Shown: positions 22,161-31,166 of the stretch, piece after piece | Layout of the letters: the number at the start of each line of letters is the position of its first letter | Position numbering within the stretch: the first letter of the stretch is position 1 | Assembly (NCBI GenBank): GCA_002439735.1 | Contig: DJPG01000033.1 | Coordinates: 1 to 33,340, forward strand | Length of the DNA stretch: 33,340 nt | Reading direction: 5' to 3' | From: Firmicutes bacterium UBA6418 | GTDB taxonomy: Bacteria; Bacillota; Clostridia; Peptostreptococcales; Anaerovoracaceae | Made by a program: the position numbers and the translations under genes | Notes under the pieces: model-generated | Databases searched by the model: none | What the model was told of the DNA's origin: nothing | Seen by the model: the letters and a program-made list of their open reading frames with translations, nothing else

Positions 22161-22502
22161 TCAGCCCAAAAGATCGCCGACACCGATAGCTTCCCCGATG
22201 ATTCCATAAACATCTTTCATCATCAGCGAAAAACGCATCTCTGCCTGCAAGTACTGCGCTGTCAGCGGATCGGCAGCCATGATCGTGTAAAGCTGCTGAA
22301 TGCCGGCCATATCGTCCGCATTCGGCTGCTCGCCCATCATCTGCTTTGTCTGGAATTCCAGCTGTTTTGTCTGAAAGTCCTTGAGCATCTTGGAAAGTTC
22401 TTCGTTTGCATCAATCTGTTTTTTTAAAGCATCGTACTGTTTGAATTCTTCGGATGCTTTGATCGCGGACGCCAGTCCGTGTGCCTGATCATATACGTTC
22501 AT
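22161..22502 (-). CDS. YlbF/YmcA-family regulator
   Basis: 113 residues, almost all alpha-helical and charged, with the family's N-terminal MNVYDQAHGLASAIKASEEFKQY and the central LKDFQTKQLEFQTKQMMG segment. YlbF and YmcA act with YaaT in Bacillus as the Y-complex that binds RNase Y and affects competence, biofilm and sporulation. Its neighbour here is RNase J, consistent with RNA-metabolism context. AAAGGAG precedes the start. Confidence 0.82.
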   Translation of the reverse strand: MNVYDQAHGLASAIKASEEFKQYDALKKQIDANEELSKMLKDFQTKQLEFQTKQMMGEQPNADDMAGIQQLYTIMAADPLTAQYLQAEMRFSLMMKDVYGIIGEAIGVGDLLG

Positions 22503-22559
22503 TTGCTTATTTCTCCTTTACTGTTTTATCAAAATTTTATCCCTGCGCGTTGCACTGAT

Positions 22560-22740
22560 CCGCTTCCCGCAGCTGACGCCTCCGTCTGCTGCAGTCGCTC
22601 ACTGCTGCTTTGCGAGGAATTTCATCTGCTCGCTGCGGCGAAAACGGTGCGTCGTTTCAGGGTGCAGGCCAAAGCATTGCATTTTCCGCAGACGCTGCAT
22701 GTCATAGCCCGCAAAGCGATGCAGATGCACAGCATGCGCG
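22560..22740. other. G+C-rich spacer between RNase J and the YlbF-family gene
   Basis: Apart from the RBS at its left end the 238-base gap holds no convincing gene. It is richer in GC than the flanking spacers and has several CTGC/GCTG runs. Weak frames exist on both strands but lack ribosome binding sites. No terminator with a T run is seen. Confidence 0.4.
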
Positions 22741-24429
22741 CTATACTTCGAGGAAGATCGGCAGGATGATCGGACTGCGCTTGGTCGTTTCGTAGATGAA
22801 ACTGCTCAGCGAATCCCGAACCTGCGACTTCATCGCGTTCCAGTCCTTGATGTTGCGGTTCTGACAGCGCTCCAACGCCTGACTCGCCACCTTGCGCGCC
22901 TCTTCGATCAGTTTTTCGTTTTCTCTGACATAGACGAAACCTCTGGATATAATATCCGGTCCGGAAACCACCAGGTGGCTTTCCTTTTCGATCGCTGCCA
23001 CCACGATGATCAGTCCGGATTCCGAAAGAAGTTTCCGATCACGTAGCACGATGTTGCCGACATCGCCGACACCAAGACCGTCGACCAGGATCGCGTCTGC
23101 CTCCACCTGATTTTTTTCTACAAACGCCCTGCGCGTATTGACGTTCAAAATATCACCGTTGTTGAGCACAAAAATGTTTTCCTTTTTCATGCCTAATGAT
23201 TCCGCAATTCTGGCATGCTGCACCAAATGGCGATATTCTCCGTGCACCGGCATGAAAAATTTCGGTTTGATCAGGGAATGCAGCAGTTTCAGTTCTTCCT
23301 GGCAGGCATGCCCGGAAACGTGGATATCCGCAATATCGGAATAAATGACTTCCGCACCCTTTTCAAACAATTGATTTACAACGTTCGATACCGTCTTTTC
23401 ATTGCCAGGGATCGGGGTTGAGGACAGGATGACCGTATCGCCTTTTTTCAGCTTTACCGCTTTATGATCGCCGGATGCAATACGCGAAAGAGCCGACATC
23501 GGTTCGCCCTGACTACCCGTTGTAATGATGACCAACTTGTCATCCGGGATGTTCTTGGTCATTTTGAGGTCGACCAGCGTGCCGGCAGGGATGTTCAGAT
23601 ATCCAAGCTCGATTGCGAGTGCAACCACATTTTCCATACTCCTTCCGGAAATCGCCACCTTACGCCCGACTTTAACCGCGTTTTCGATAATTTTCTGTAC
23701 GCGATGCACGTTTGATGAGAACGTCGCGATGATGATGCGGTTTTTGGAATTGCGAAAGATGTTCTCGATCGTCTGTCCGACCACACGTTCCGATGCCGTA
23801 TAACCCGGTCGGATCGCGTTAGTGCTGTCGCAGAGCATCAGAGTTACGCCCTTCTTGCCGATTTGTGCCAGCTTGGAAAAATCGATTGGTTCACCATCAA
23901 TCGGGGTGTAATCGATCTTAAAATCACCGGAATGGAAGACCACGCCAGCCGGCGTCGTAATCGCCAGGCAGATCGCGTCGGCGATCGAGTGCGTCGTGCG
24001 GATTGCTTCGATATCGAAGTAATCGCCGAGCTTGAATTTTTCGCCTGCATTGATCGTGCGCAGATCTCCGACAACTTCATGTTCCTTTAATTTATTTTCC
24101 ACCAGCCCAAGCGTCAGTCTGGTTCCGTAGACCGGAATCTTGATCCGTTTGAGCAGATACGGAATCGCGCCGATATGGTCTTCATGACCGTGCGTAATCA
24201 CCATACCGACGATTTTGCTGCGGTTGGCGATCAGATAGGAAAAATCCGGAATCACGATGTCGATACCGTACATTTCGTCTTCCGGGAAAGAAAGTCCGCA
24301 GTCAATAATCAAGATCTCATCTTGGTATTCCAGGAGCGTCAGATTCTTGCCGATTTCGTTCAGTCCTCCGATTGGGATCACCTTGAGCATCGGGCTTTCT
24401 TTTTTGGGTTTTGTTTGTCTTCTTCTCAT
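22741..24429 (-). CDS. rnj: ribonuclease J
   Basis: 562 residues, the usual length. Metallo-beta-lactamase motif HGHEDHIG (80-87), aspartate-containing FHSGDFKIDYTP, beta-CASP motifs including SGRSMEN and SGHACQEEL, and the VHGEYRHL block. It degrades and matures mRNA 5' ends, with exo- and endonuclease activity. A short basic N-terminal leader (MRRRQTKPKK) precedes the core; a GGACGGAG site is before the ATG. It follows leuS by 44 bases and lies in the same transcription direction. Confidence 0.95.
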   Translation of the reverse strand: MRRRQTKPKKESPMLKVIPIGGLNEIGKNLTLLEYQDEILIIDCGLSFPEDEMYGIDIVIPDFSYLIANRSKIVGMVITHGHEDHIGAIPYLLKRIKIPVYGTRLTLGLVENKLKEHEVVGDLRTINAGEKFKLGDYFDIEAIRTTHSIADAICLAITTPAGVVFHSGDFKIDYTPIDGEPIDFSKLAQIGKKGVTLMLCDSTNAIRPGYTASERVVGQTIENIFRNSKNRIIIATFSSNVHRVQKIIENAVKVGRKVAISGRSMENVVALAIELGYLNIPAGTLVDLKMTKNIPDDKLVIITTGSQGEPMSALSRIASGDHKAVKLKKGDTVILSSTPIPGNEKTVSNVVNQLFEKGAEVIYSDIADIHVSGHACQEELKLLHSLIKPKFFMPVHGEYRHLVQHARIAESLGMKKENIFVLNNGDILNVNTRRAFVEKNQVEADAILVDGLGVGDVGNIVLRDRKLLSESGLIIVVAAIEKESHLVVSGPDIISRGFVYVRENEKLIEEARKVASQALERCQNRNIKDWNAMKSQVRDSLSSFIYETTKRSPIILPIFLEV

Positions 24430-24473
24430 AAATTCTCCGTCCTTTTTCTCTATTTATGAAAAGACAGCTCGTT

Positions 24474-26948
24474 CTATTTTACTACAATGTTGATCAGTTT
24501 GTTCGGTATGGAAATTACCTTGACAACTGTCTTTCCGTTCAGTAATTCTTGAATTCGATCACTCTCCATCGCTGCCTTTTCGAGTGCCGCCTTATCGAGG
24601 TTGTTGGCAACACGTAACTTATCTTTCAATTTGCCGTTGATCTGCACGATGACTTCCACTTCGTCCTTCACCAGTGCGGATTCGTCAAATTCCGGCCACG
24701 CCATCACAGACACGGAGCCCTCCTGCCCGATATCATGCCACATTTCTTCACAGATATGCGGTGTGAACGGGGACAGAATCAAAATCAGGTCTTTGATCGC
24801 TTTGCCGTAGAAGCCAACATTGACGTCGCCCTCTTTGTAGCGGTACATTTCGTTTACCAGTTCCATAATCGAGGAAATGGCTGTATTGAAGCTGAATCTG
24901 CCGCCGACGTCTTCACTGACCTTCTTAATTGCGGTATGCAGCATGAAGTTCAGAGACCTGTCAGCTTCGGTCTTAATCTCAACATTTTCCGGTACTTTCG
25001 GATACTTGGTCTGGAATTCATACACCAGTCTCCAGACACGATTGAGGAAACGGTAGCTTCCCTCAACACCGGCATCGGACCAGTCAAGCTCTCTTTCCGG
25101 CGGTGCCGCGAAGAGGATGAATAATCTGGCGGTATCCGCGCCATATTTCTGAATGATTTCTTCCGGACTGACGACATTGCCGAGAGATTTACTCATCTTC
25201 TTGCCGTCCTTGTTGACCATGCCCTGCGTCAGCAGGTTTTTGAATGGTTCTTCATCTCTGACCATGCCAAGATCATGCAATGCCATCTGGAAGAAACGTG
25301 AGTACATCAGATGCAGGATCGCGTGCTCGACACCACCGATGTATTGATCGACATTCATCCAGTAGTTTACCTTGTCGGAATCGAACGGCGCCTTGTCGTT
25401 CTTCGGATCGCAGTATCGGAGGAAGTACCAGGAAGAATCTAGGAATGTATCCATGGTGTCAACTTCTCTGGTCGCTTTCTTACCACAGCGTGGGCAGGTA
25501 CAGGATTTGAAGGTCGGCGAGGTCGCAATCGGAGATTCGCCCTTTCCGGTGAATTCCACGTCCGTCGGCAACAGCACCGGCAGGTTCTCTTCGCTTTCCG
25601 GAACCCATCCACATTCCTCACAGTAAACCATCGGGATTGGGCATCCCCAGTATCTCTGGCGGGAGATCAGCCAGTCTCGCAGTTTGTAGTTGACCTTGCG
25701 GTGTCCGAGTCCTTCTTGTTCTGCCTTGTCGATCATATAAGGGATCGCGTCGGAAGATTTCATGCCGGTGATTTCACCGGAATTGATCATAATGCCGGAC
25801 GCCGCGCAGGCCTGTGTCAGATGATTGACATCTACCTCCGGATCCTGCGGATCGACAACCGGGATGATGTCGATGCCGAACTTGGTCGCGAAGTCAAAGT
25901 CTCTCTGGTCATGTGCCGGTACGCCCATGACGGCACCGGTCCCGTAACCCATCAGGACATAGTCCGCAATATAAATCGGCATTTCCTTGTGCGTGAACGG
26001 ATTGATCGCGTACTTTCCGATAAATACACCTGTCTTTTCGTTGGTGGTGGAGGTTCGCTCGATCTCGTTCATGTGTTTCACCTTATCAATATATTCCAGA
26101 ACCGGTTTTTCATATTCCGTTCCCTTGACGTTTGCAAGAACGGTCGGATATTCCGGTGCCAGAACCATAAAGGTCGTACCATAGATGGTATCCACACGGG
26201 TTGTAAACACCGTCAGCGTCTCGTCGGAATCCTTCATCTTGAAGTCGACTTCGCAGCCGTATGACTTGCCGATCCAGTTCTTCTGCATCGTTCTGACCTT
26301 GCTTGGCCACCCGTCCAGTTTGCCGTTATCCAGGTTTTCCAGCAGTCTGTCCGCATAATCGGTGATCTTAAAATACCACTGGGAAAGATTTTTCTTCGTT
26401 ACCGGTGTCTTGCAGCGTTCGCAGGCTCCGTCAACGACCTGTTCGTTGGCCAGTACGGTCTGACAGCTTGGACACCAGTTGACCGGATTCTCTTTTTTGT
26501 AAGCCAGTCCTTTTTTGAAAAACTGGATGAAAATCCACTGCATCCATCGGTAATAATCCTCGTGGCAAGTAACCACTTCTCTGTCCCAATCGTAGGAAAG
26601 TCCGAGTTCGCGCAGCTGCGCCTCCATTTCGTGGATATTATCCCAAGTCCACTTGCTCGGATGAATGCCGTGCTTGATCGCCGCGTTCTCTGCCGGCAGA
26701 CCGAAAGAATCAAAGCCCATCGGATGCAGAACGTTATAGCCATCCATTTTCTTGAATCTTGCTACCACGTCGCCGATGGAATAGTTTCGCACATGACCCA
26801 TGTGCAGCTTACCTGATGGATATGGGAACATTTCCAAGACGTAGTACTTTTTCTTGGTTTCGTCTTCCGTGCATTTGAACAGTTTATTTTTTTCCCAGTA
26901 ATCCTGCCATTTCTTTTCGATCTCATTAAAAATATACTTCTCGTTCAT
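24474..26948 (-). CDS. leuS: leucyl-tRNA synthetase
   Basis: 824 residues. The ATG at 26946-26948 is chosen (MNEKYIFNEIEKKW) because GGAGGAAT precedes it and homologues start here; an ATG 11 codons upstream is inside rsfS. HIGH motif in FPYPSGKLHMGHVRNY, CP1 editing domain, and KMSKS motif GKKMSKSLGN. Zinc ribbon CxxC pairs are present (CPSC...CERC and CEEC / CPRC). It starts seven bases after rsfS, so no T-box lies in front of it. Confidence 0.97.
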   Translation of the reverse strand: MNEKYIFNEIEKKWQDYWEKNKLFKCTEDETKKKYYVLEMFPYPSGKLHMGHVRNYSIGDVVARFKKMDGYNVLHPMGFDSFGLPAENAAIKHGIHPSKWTWDNIHEMEAQLRELGLSYDWDREVVTCHEDYYRWMQWIFIQFFKKGLAYKKENPVNWCPSCQTVLANEQVVDGACERCKTPVTKKNLSQWYFKITDYADRLLENLDNGKLDGWPSKVRTMQKNWIGKSYGCEVDFKMKDSDETLTVFTTRVDTIYGTTFMVLAPEYPTVLANVKGTEYEKPVLEYIDKVKHMNEIERTSTTNEKTGVFIGKYAINPFTHKEMPIYIADYVLMGYGTGAVMGVPAHDQRDFDFATKFGIDIIPVVDPQDPEVDVNHLTQACAASGIMINSGEITGMKSSDAIPYMIDKAEQEGLGHRKVNYKLRDWLISRQRYWGCPIPMVYCEECGWVPESEENLPVLLPTDVEFTGKGESPIATSPTFKSCTCPRCGKKATREVDTMDTFLDSSWYFLRYCDPKNDKAPFDSDKVNYWMNVDQYIGGVEHAILHLMYSRFFQMALHDLGMVRDEEPFKNLLTQGMVNKDGKKMSKSLGNVVSPEEIIQKYGADTARLFILFAAPPERELDWSDAGVEGSYRFLNRVWRLVYEFQTKYPKVPENVEIKTEADRSLNFMLHTAIKKVSEDVGGRFSFNTAISSIMELVNEMYRYKEGDVNVGFYGKAIKDLILILSPFTPHICEEMWHDIGQEGSVSVMAWPEFDESALVKDEVEVIVQINGKLKDKLRVANNLDKAALEKAAMESDRIQELLNGKTVVKVISIPNKLINIVVK

Positions 26949-26955
26949 GTTTACT

Positions 26956-27300
26956 CTATTCCTCCACTTCGATGAAATCACAATCGCCCCAAATCTTTTC
27001 GATGCTGTATTTTTCTCTCATTTCCCTGGTAAACAGATTAACGATGATATCGCCAAAATCCATTAAGATCCAGCCGGAGTTTTGTTTGCCCTCTACAGAC
27101 TTTACCGGTAAGCCTTCTTTTGCGAATGCTTCTTCCACCTCGTCCACGAGCGTGTTGATCTGCCGCTCGGATGTGCCGGTGCAGATCACGAAATAGTCCG
27201 CAAAGGACGCCTTGCCCTGAATATCGATGATTACGATGTCCTGCGCTTTTTTATCGGATAACGTCTTTCCTGCAAGAAGCGCGTATTCTCTGTTGGTCAT
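26956..27300 (-). CDS. rsfS: ribosomal silencing factor RsfS
   Basis: 114 residues with the DUF143 core: IVIIDIQGKASFADYFVICTGTS (21-44), the QNSGWILMDFGDIIVNLF segment, and W near the C-terminus. It binds uL14 and blocks joining of ribosomal subunits during starvation. It overlaps yqeK by four bases (ATGA) and precedes leuS, the usual nadD-yqeK-rsfS order. Confidence 0.95.
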   Translation of the reverse strand: MTNREYALLAGKTLSDKKAQDIVIIDIQGKASFADYFVICTGTSERQINTLVDEVEEAFAKEGLPVKSVEGKQNSGWILMDFGDIIVNLFTREMREKYSIEKIWGDCDFIEVEE

Positions 27301-27878
27301 GGTTGTCCTCCTTTTTGCTTAAGCCTGTTTTCAAAATACTCTTTTGCGCGTATGGTTTCCTCATCTAAATATTTACCGCAGGACCGAACGAAATCGATCG
27401 TGTTGGAAAGCGACATCAGGCACGCCTTGTCCAGATCGATGTAAGCCTCCTTGCGAAGCGTCTCGACGCCCGGATAGGATCGGTTCGGCTCCACAGCGTC
27501 CGCAATGTAGATGATCTTTTCCAGAAGCGACATGCCCGGTCGTCCGGTTGTGTGATACGATACGGCATTCAGGATATCCGGATCCTCAATGCCAAAATCG
27601 CGCTGCATGATGATCGCCGCAATCTTACCATGCGCCAGATTGCAGTTGTTCAGATATTTACGGTCTAGCCCCAGATGCTTGACATAATAGTTCAGGCTGT
27701 TTTCGGATGCACCTCGATACATATCATGAAACAGCGCGGCAATCTCCGCTTTTCGTGGATCGGCACCATAGAGCTTGGCCAGTTCGATCGCGGTTTTCCG
27801 CACACCTTCGGTATGCAGCTTTCTTTTTTCTGATAAATTTTTCTCAATATAGTCCTTAATCTCTTTGGTAGAGTCCAT
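27297..27878 (-). CDS. yqeK: YqeK HD-domain diadenosine tetraphosphate hydrolase
   Basis: 193 residues. HD metal site with H22 (KLHTEGV), HD at 51-52 (LFHDMYRG), further H at LAHGKIAA and D in IADAVEP. YqeK hydrolyses Ap4A symmetrically. It overlaps the 3' end of the nadD gene by 23 bases, so the two are coupled. The family is usually 180-200 residues. Confidence 0.93.
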   Translation of the reverse strand: MDSTKEIKDYIEKNLSEKRKLHTEGVRKTAIELAKLYGADPRKAEIAALFHDMYRGASENSLNYYVKHLGLDRKYLNNCNLAHGKIAAIIMQRDFGIEDPDILNAVSYHTTGRPGMSLLEKIIYIADAVEPNRSYPGVETLRKEAYIDLDKACLMSLSNTIDFVRSCGKYLDEETIRAKEYFENRLKQKGGQP

Positions 27879-29256
27879 GTTCTGTAATATACCTTTCTAC
27901 AGTTTCGGGAACCAGTCCGGTTGCCGAGGCACCGTCTCTGTATTTCTCGCGGATCTCCGTCGCCGAAATATCCGGCATCTGTGCAGCCAGTTTGATAACA
28001 TTGGTTCCGTATTTGGTACGGTACTCGCAGATCTTGCGTTCCAGTTCTTCTTCCTGGCAGCCCGGTCGGATGCTGACAATAAAAGAAAAATGTTCCAAAA
28101 GGTCAACGCCCTTGTACCAACTGTCAATCTCAAGGAAAGAATCGGCTCCGGTGATGAAGAAAATCTCCTTATCCGGCAGTTCTTTTTGAATGGCGGTCAG
28201 CGTATCGTAGGTATAGGATACCCGCATACGGTTGATCTCAAACGTCGAGACCTCCGTCCGCGGCACATCGGCAAACGCCAGTCTGGCCATTGCCAGGCGA
28301 TGTTCATCGTCGGTCACGCGTTTGCCCTGCTTAAACGGCTGGATATAGGCCGGCATCACAATCAGCTTCGCAAGCCCTGCTTCCTTGATCGCCGCCTGCC
28401 CCAGAGCAACATGGCCGATATGGATCGGGTCGAAGGTTCCGCCCAGCACACCGACGCGATCGGCATGCACCACAGGTTCGGCATTTCGCGGATAAGTCCG
28501 GCTATCGGAGTTTTCCGGATCGCGCTCCGCAGCTCCGCCGCTCTCGCCATGCGGAAGGCTCTGAAATTTAATAAAACCGTCCCAGAACGATTCTCCGTAT
28601 TCTTTGAGTTCAAATTCGGGATTCTGATCCATGAGTGCCCTCCAGAACGAAGCTACGAAATCATCCTCCGCACCCAAACTGATGTTGAAAATGCCATCTC
28701 CGCCGCCGGAGCCGACCGCTGTGACGACGGCATCGCCTTTGTGGAACATGTTCGCGCTCCACACCATGGTAAGAGACAGGCTTGCATAGGAATTGCTCCG
28801 TATAAAATAGCTCTCAAAAACGGCCGTTACCACGCAGTACTCTCCGTCTCGGGTCGGCAACTTGATGCACTGCATCGGTATCACAGGGTCGCTGCCCGAG
28901 ACGGTCTTGCCCGCCTGGTAGATCGCGTCGCAGCAGGTCGGGAACGAACCGCAGAAGGTCTTCGCACTGTGCAGCTTTTCGCTCGCGACTCCCGGAATAC
29001 TCTGTGCGATATCGTCAAATTCACGCTGCAGATACTTCTGCGCGCGTTCGCTGAATCCGGATCGCGGAAGTTCTTCTTCAAACTTTTTCTTCGCCGCCTG
29101 ATAAGAATTCATCGTGATTGCAATCTTGATATCCTGCAAAAGCGGTTTCGCCTTTTGCGCGCAGGTTTCGCAAAAATAAGCACCCTGATTTGTCAGGCAG
29201 AAATAATCCTGATAAAATTTGATAATTGCGCCGCAGTTGATACATTCTTTCGCCAT
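27856..29256 (-). CDS. nadD: nicotinate-nucleotide adenylyltransferase fused to an N-terminal zinc-ribbon domain
   Basis: 466 residues, against about 200 for ordinary NadD. The nucleotidyltransferase core begins at about residue 267 (GVLGGTFDPIHIGH, HxGH signature) and ends with MPDISATEIRE. Residues 1-35 form a zinc ribbon with C5/C8 and C29/C32. About 36-235 is an uncharacterised region with several more cysteines (FCGSFPTCCDA) and a glycine-rich GSGGGDG stretch, and 235-265 is a polar linker. No RBS or ATG lies before the NadD core; a GTG near VVHADR has no SD, so the two parts are one protein as read. A further N-terminal extension to 29361 is rejected since it would encode a transcribed hairpin. 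NadD makes nicotinic acid adenine dinucleotide in NAD synthesis. The family of the extra domain is unrecognised. Confidence 0.85.
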   Translation of the reverse strand: MAKECINCGAIIKFYQDYFCLTNQGAYFCETCAQKAKPLLQDIKIAITMNSYQAAKKKFEEELPRSGFSERAQKYLQREFDDIAQSIPGVASEKLHSAKTFCGSFPTCCDAIYQAGKTVSGSDPVIPMQCIKLPTRDGEYCVVTAVFESYFIRSNSYASLSLTMVWSANMFHKGDAVVTAVGSGGGDGIFNISLGAEDDFVASFWRALMDQNPEFELKEYGESFWDGFIKFQSLPHGESGGAAERDPENSDSRTYPRNAEPVVHADRVGVLGGTFDPIHIGHVALGQAAIKEAGLAKLIVMPAYIQPFKQGKRVTDDEHRLAMARLAFADVPRTEVSTFEINRMRVSYTYDTLTAIQKELPDKEIFFITGADSFLEIDSWYKGVDLLEHFSFIVSIRPGCQEEELERKICEYRTKYGTNVIKLAAQMPDISATEIREKYRDGASATGLVPETVERYITEHGLYQRD

Positions 29257-29323
29257 ATGCCTTGAGATCCTTTCCTCATGTCCCGTCGTACAGCAGCTCC
29301 GATTTCTTTCTTGTATCGCCTGT

Positions 29324-29349
29324 AAGCCCTGCGCGGGATCGCAGGGCTT
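29324..29349 (-). terminator. ten-pair hairpin between aspS and the nadD fusion, no U-run
   Basis: AAGCCCTGCG (29324-29333) pairs perfectly with CGCAGGGCTT (29340-29349) around a six-base loop, 15 bases after the aspS stop. The U-run needed for classical intrinsic termination is missing, so it may be an attenuator, processing or stabilising hairpin. Confidence 0.5.
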
Positions 29350-29364
29350 TAGGCAGCACATTGG

Positions 29365-31131
29365 TTATGATTTTGTCGTAATGCCGAGTTCATCCAGCTG
29401 TTCCTGATCGACCGGAGACGGTGCGCTGGAGACCAGGCACTGTGCATTCTGGTTCTTCGGGAATGCGATGACCTCACGGATCGACGGTTCACCGAGCAGC
29501 AGCATCACGAAACGATCCAGACCGTAGGCAAGACCCGCGTGCGGCGGCGCGCCATACTTGAACGCCTCGATCAGGAAGCCGAACTTTTCGTCGCATTCTT
29601 CTTTCGTCAATCCAAGCACTTCAAACATCTTGGCCTGCAGGTTCTTGTCGTGGATTCTGACCGAACCACCGCCCAACTCCACGCCGTTCAAAACGATATC
29701 ATAGGCATCTGCCTTGACCGACAACGGATCGGTATCCAAAAGATCCAGATGATCCAGTTTCGGGCAGGTGAACGGGTGATGCATTGCCTTGAGGGAATGA
29801 TCCTCCTCATCTTCTTCGAACATCGGGAAGTCTACGACCCACAGCAAATTGTACTGGTTGTCATCCAGAAGTCCCATTCTCTTCGCGCATTCTCTTCTGA
29901 GGAAGCCCAGAGAATCATAGGTCACTTTCGCTCGGTCGGAGCAGAGGAAGATCAAATCGTCTTTCTTCGCGTCGAACACCTTCGCGATCTCCGCAAGCTC
30001 TTCCTGTGAGAAGAATTTATCAACAGAAGACTTGTATTCGCCGTCGTGTATACGGATCCAGACCAGACCCTTTGCGCCGTAAGCCTTTGTCATATCCGTC
30101 AGTTTATCGATGTCCTTACGGCTGAACTGCTCGGAACCGCCGGTCACACAGATACCTCTGACATCGCCGCCGTTTGCCAGACAGTCCGTGAAGACCTTGA
30201 ATCCGCAGTCTTTTATGACATCGTTCAATTTTTTCAGTTCAAAGCCGAATCTTGTATCCGGCTTGTCGGAGCCGTAACGTTCCATAGCTTCATCCCAAGT
30301 GATGCGCGGCAGCGGAAGCTGAATTTCTACGCCCTTGAGTTCGCGGAACACCTTGGCCAAAAATCCCTCCTGGATCGCGATCACATCGTCCTGATCCACG
30401 AAAGACATCTCGAGGTCGATCTGTGTGAACTCTGGTTGTCGGTCGGCACGCAGGTCTTCATCACGGAAGCATTTGACGATCTGCATATAACGATCCGTAC
30501 CGCCGACCATCAGCAACTGCTTGAACAACTGCGGAGACTGCGGCAACGCGTAGAACTCGCCCGGATAAACACGAGACGGCACGATATAGTCTCTGGCTCC
30601 CTCCGGTGTGGATTTGATCAGCATCGGCGTTTCTACTTCGGTAAAGCCGTTCGCGTCAAAATAATCTCTGGCGCATTTGCAGACCTTGTGGCGGAACGTC
30701 AGGTTGCGTTGCATCTTGGTCTTCCGCAAGTCCAGATAGCGGTATTTCAGTCTCAGATTATCATCTACATTGTCATCATCCTTGATATAGATTGGTGGTG
30801 TGTCCGCTTCGGAATACAGCACCAGATCGGTCGCGAAGACTTCGATCTCGCCGGTCGGCAGATTTTCATTTTTGGCGCTTCTCTCTTTTACGATGCCCTT
30901 GACGCCGATGACATATTCACTTCTGAGCGCATCAGCCCTTTCAAAGAGTTCCTGTGGGATCTGATCGTCAAACGTTACCTGCACGATGCCGGTCTTATCT
31001 CTTAAATCCACGAAAATCAGCCCGCCGAGGTTTCTTCGCTTGGCAACCCAGCCGTTGAGTATGACTTTCTGTCCTGCATGGCTGAGGTTCAGCGTGCCGC
31101 ACATATGCGTTCTCTTAAAAATATTGCTCAT
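29365..31131 (-). CDS. aspS: aspartyl-tRNA synthetase
   Basis: 588 residues, bacterial type. N-terminal OB-fold (1-135), class II motif 2 in FRDEDLRADRQPEFTQIDLE, an inserted GAD domain (about 290-420), and motif 3 GLAYGLDRFVMLLLG (533-547) with the AFPKNQNAQCLVSSAPSPV tail. Whether the enzyme discriminates tRNA-Asp from tRNA-Asn is not visible. AGGAG precedes the ATG. It follows hisS in the common Firmicute order. Confidence 0.97.
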   Translation of the reverse strand: MSNIFKRTHMCGTLNLSHAGQKVILNGWVAKRRNLGGLIFVDLRDKTGIVQVTFDDQIPQELFERADALRSEYVIGVKGIVKERSAKNENLPTGEIEVFATDLVLYSEADTPPIYIKDDDNVDDNLRLKYRYLDLRKTKMQRNLTFRHKVCKCARDYFDANGFTEVETPMLIKSTPEGARDYIVPSRVYPGEFYALPQSPQLFKQLLMVGGTDRYMQIVKCFRDEDLRADRQPEFTQIDLEMSFVDQDDVIAIQEGFLAKVFRELKGVEIQLPLPRITWDEAMERYGSDKPDTRFGFELKKLNDVIKDCGFKVFTDCLANGGDVRGICVTGGSEQFSRKDIDKLTDMTKAYGAKGLVWIRIHDGEYKSSVDKFFSQEELAEIAKVFDAKKDDLIFLCSDRAKVTYDSLGFLRRECAKRMGLLDDNQYNLLWVVDFPMFEEDEEDHSLKAMHHPFTCPKLDHLDLLDTDPLSVKADAYDIVLNGVELGGGSVRIHDKNLQAKMFEVLGLTKEECDEKFGFLIEAFKYGAPPHAGLAYGLDRFVMLLLGEPSIREVIAFPKNQNAQCLVSSAPSPVDQEQLDELGITTKS

Positions 31132-31166
31132 TTTCTCTTGTTTCTCCTAATTTCTATCCGCTTGCT

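Noticed and set aside
22479..22769. 96-residue plus-strand frame, plus a short cysteine-rich minus-strand frame near 22735
   Set aside because: Neither has a ribosome binding site; they overlap the RNase J end or the spacer and resemble no known peptide.
24430..26955. T-box riboswitch in front of leuS
   Set aside because: Only seven bases separate rsfS and leuS, so there is no room for a leader.
27865..29265. 466-residue frame on the plus strand
   Set aside because: It is the exact antisense of the nadD fusion, has no ribosome binding site and no recognisable motif; long antisense frames are common opposite G+C-moderate genes.
30046..31005. 319-residue plus-strand frame
   Set aside because: It is antisense to aspS, with no start signal.
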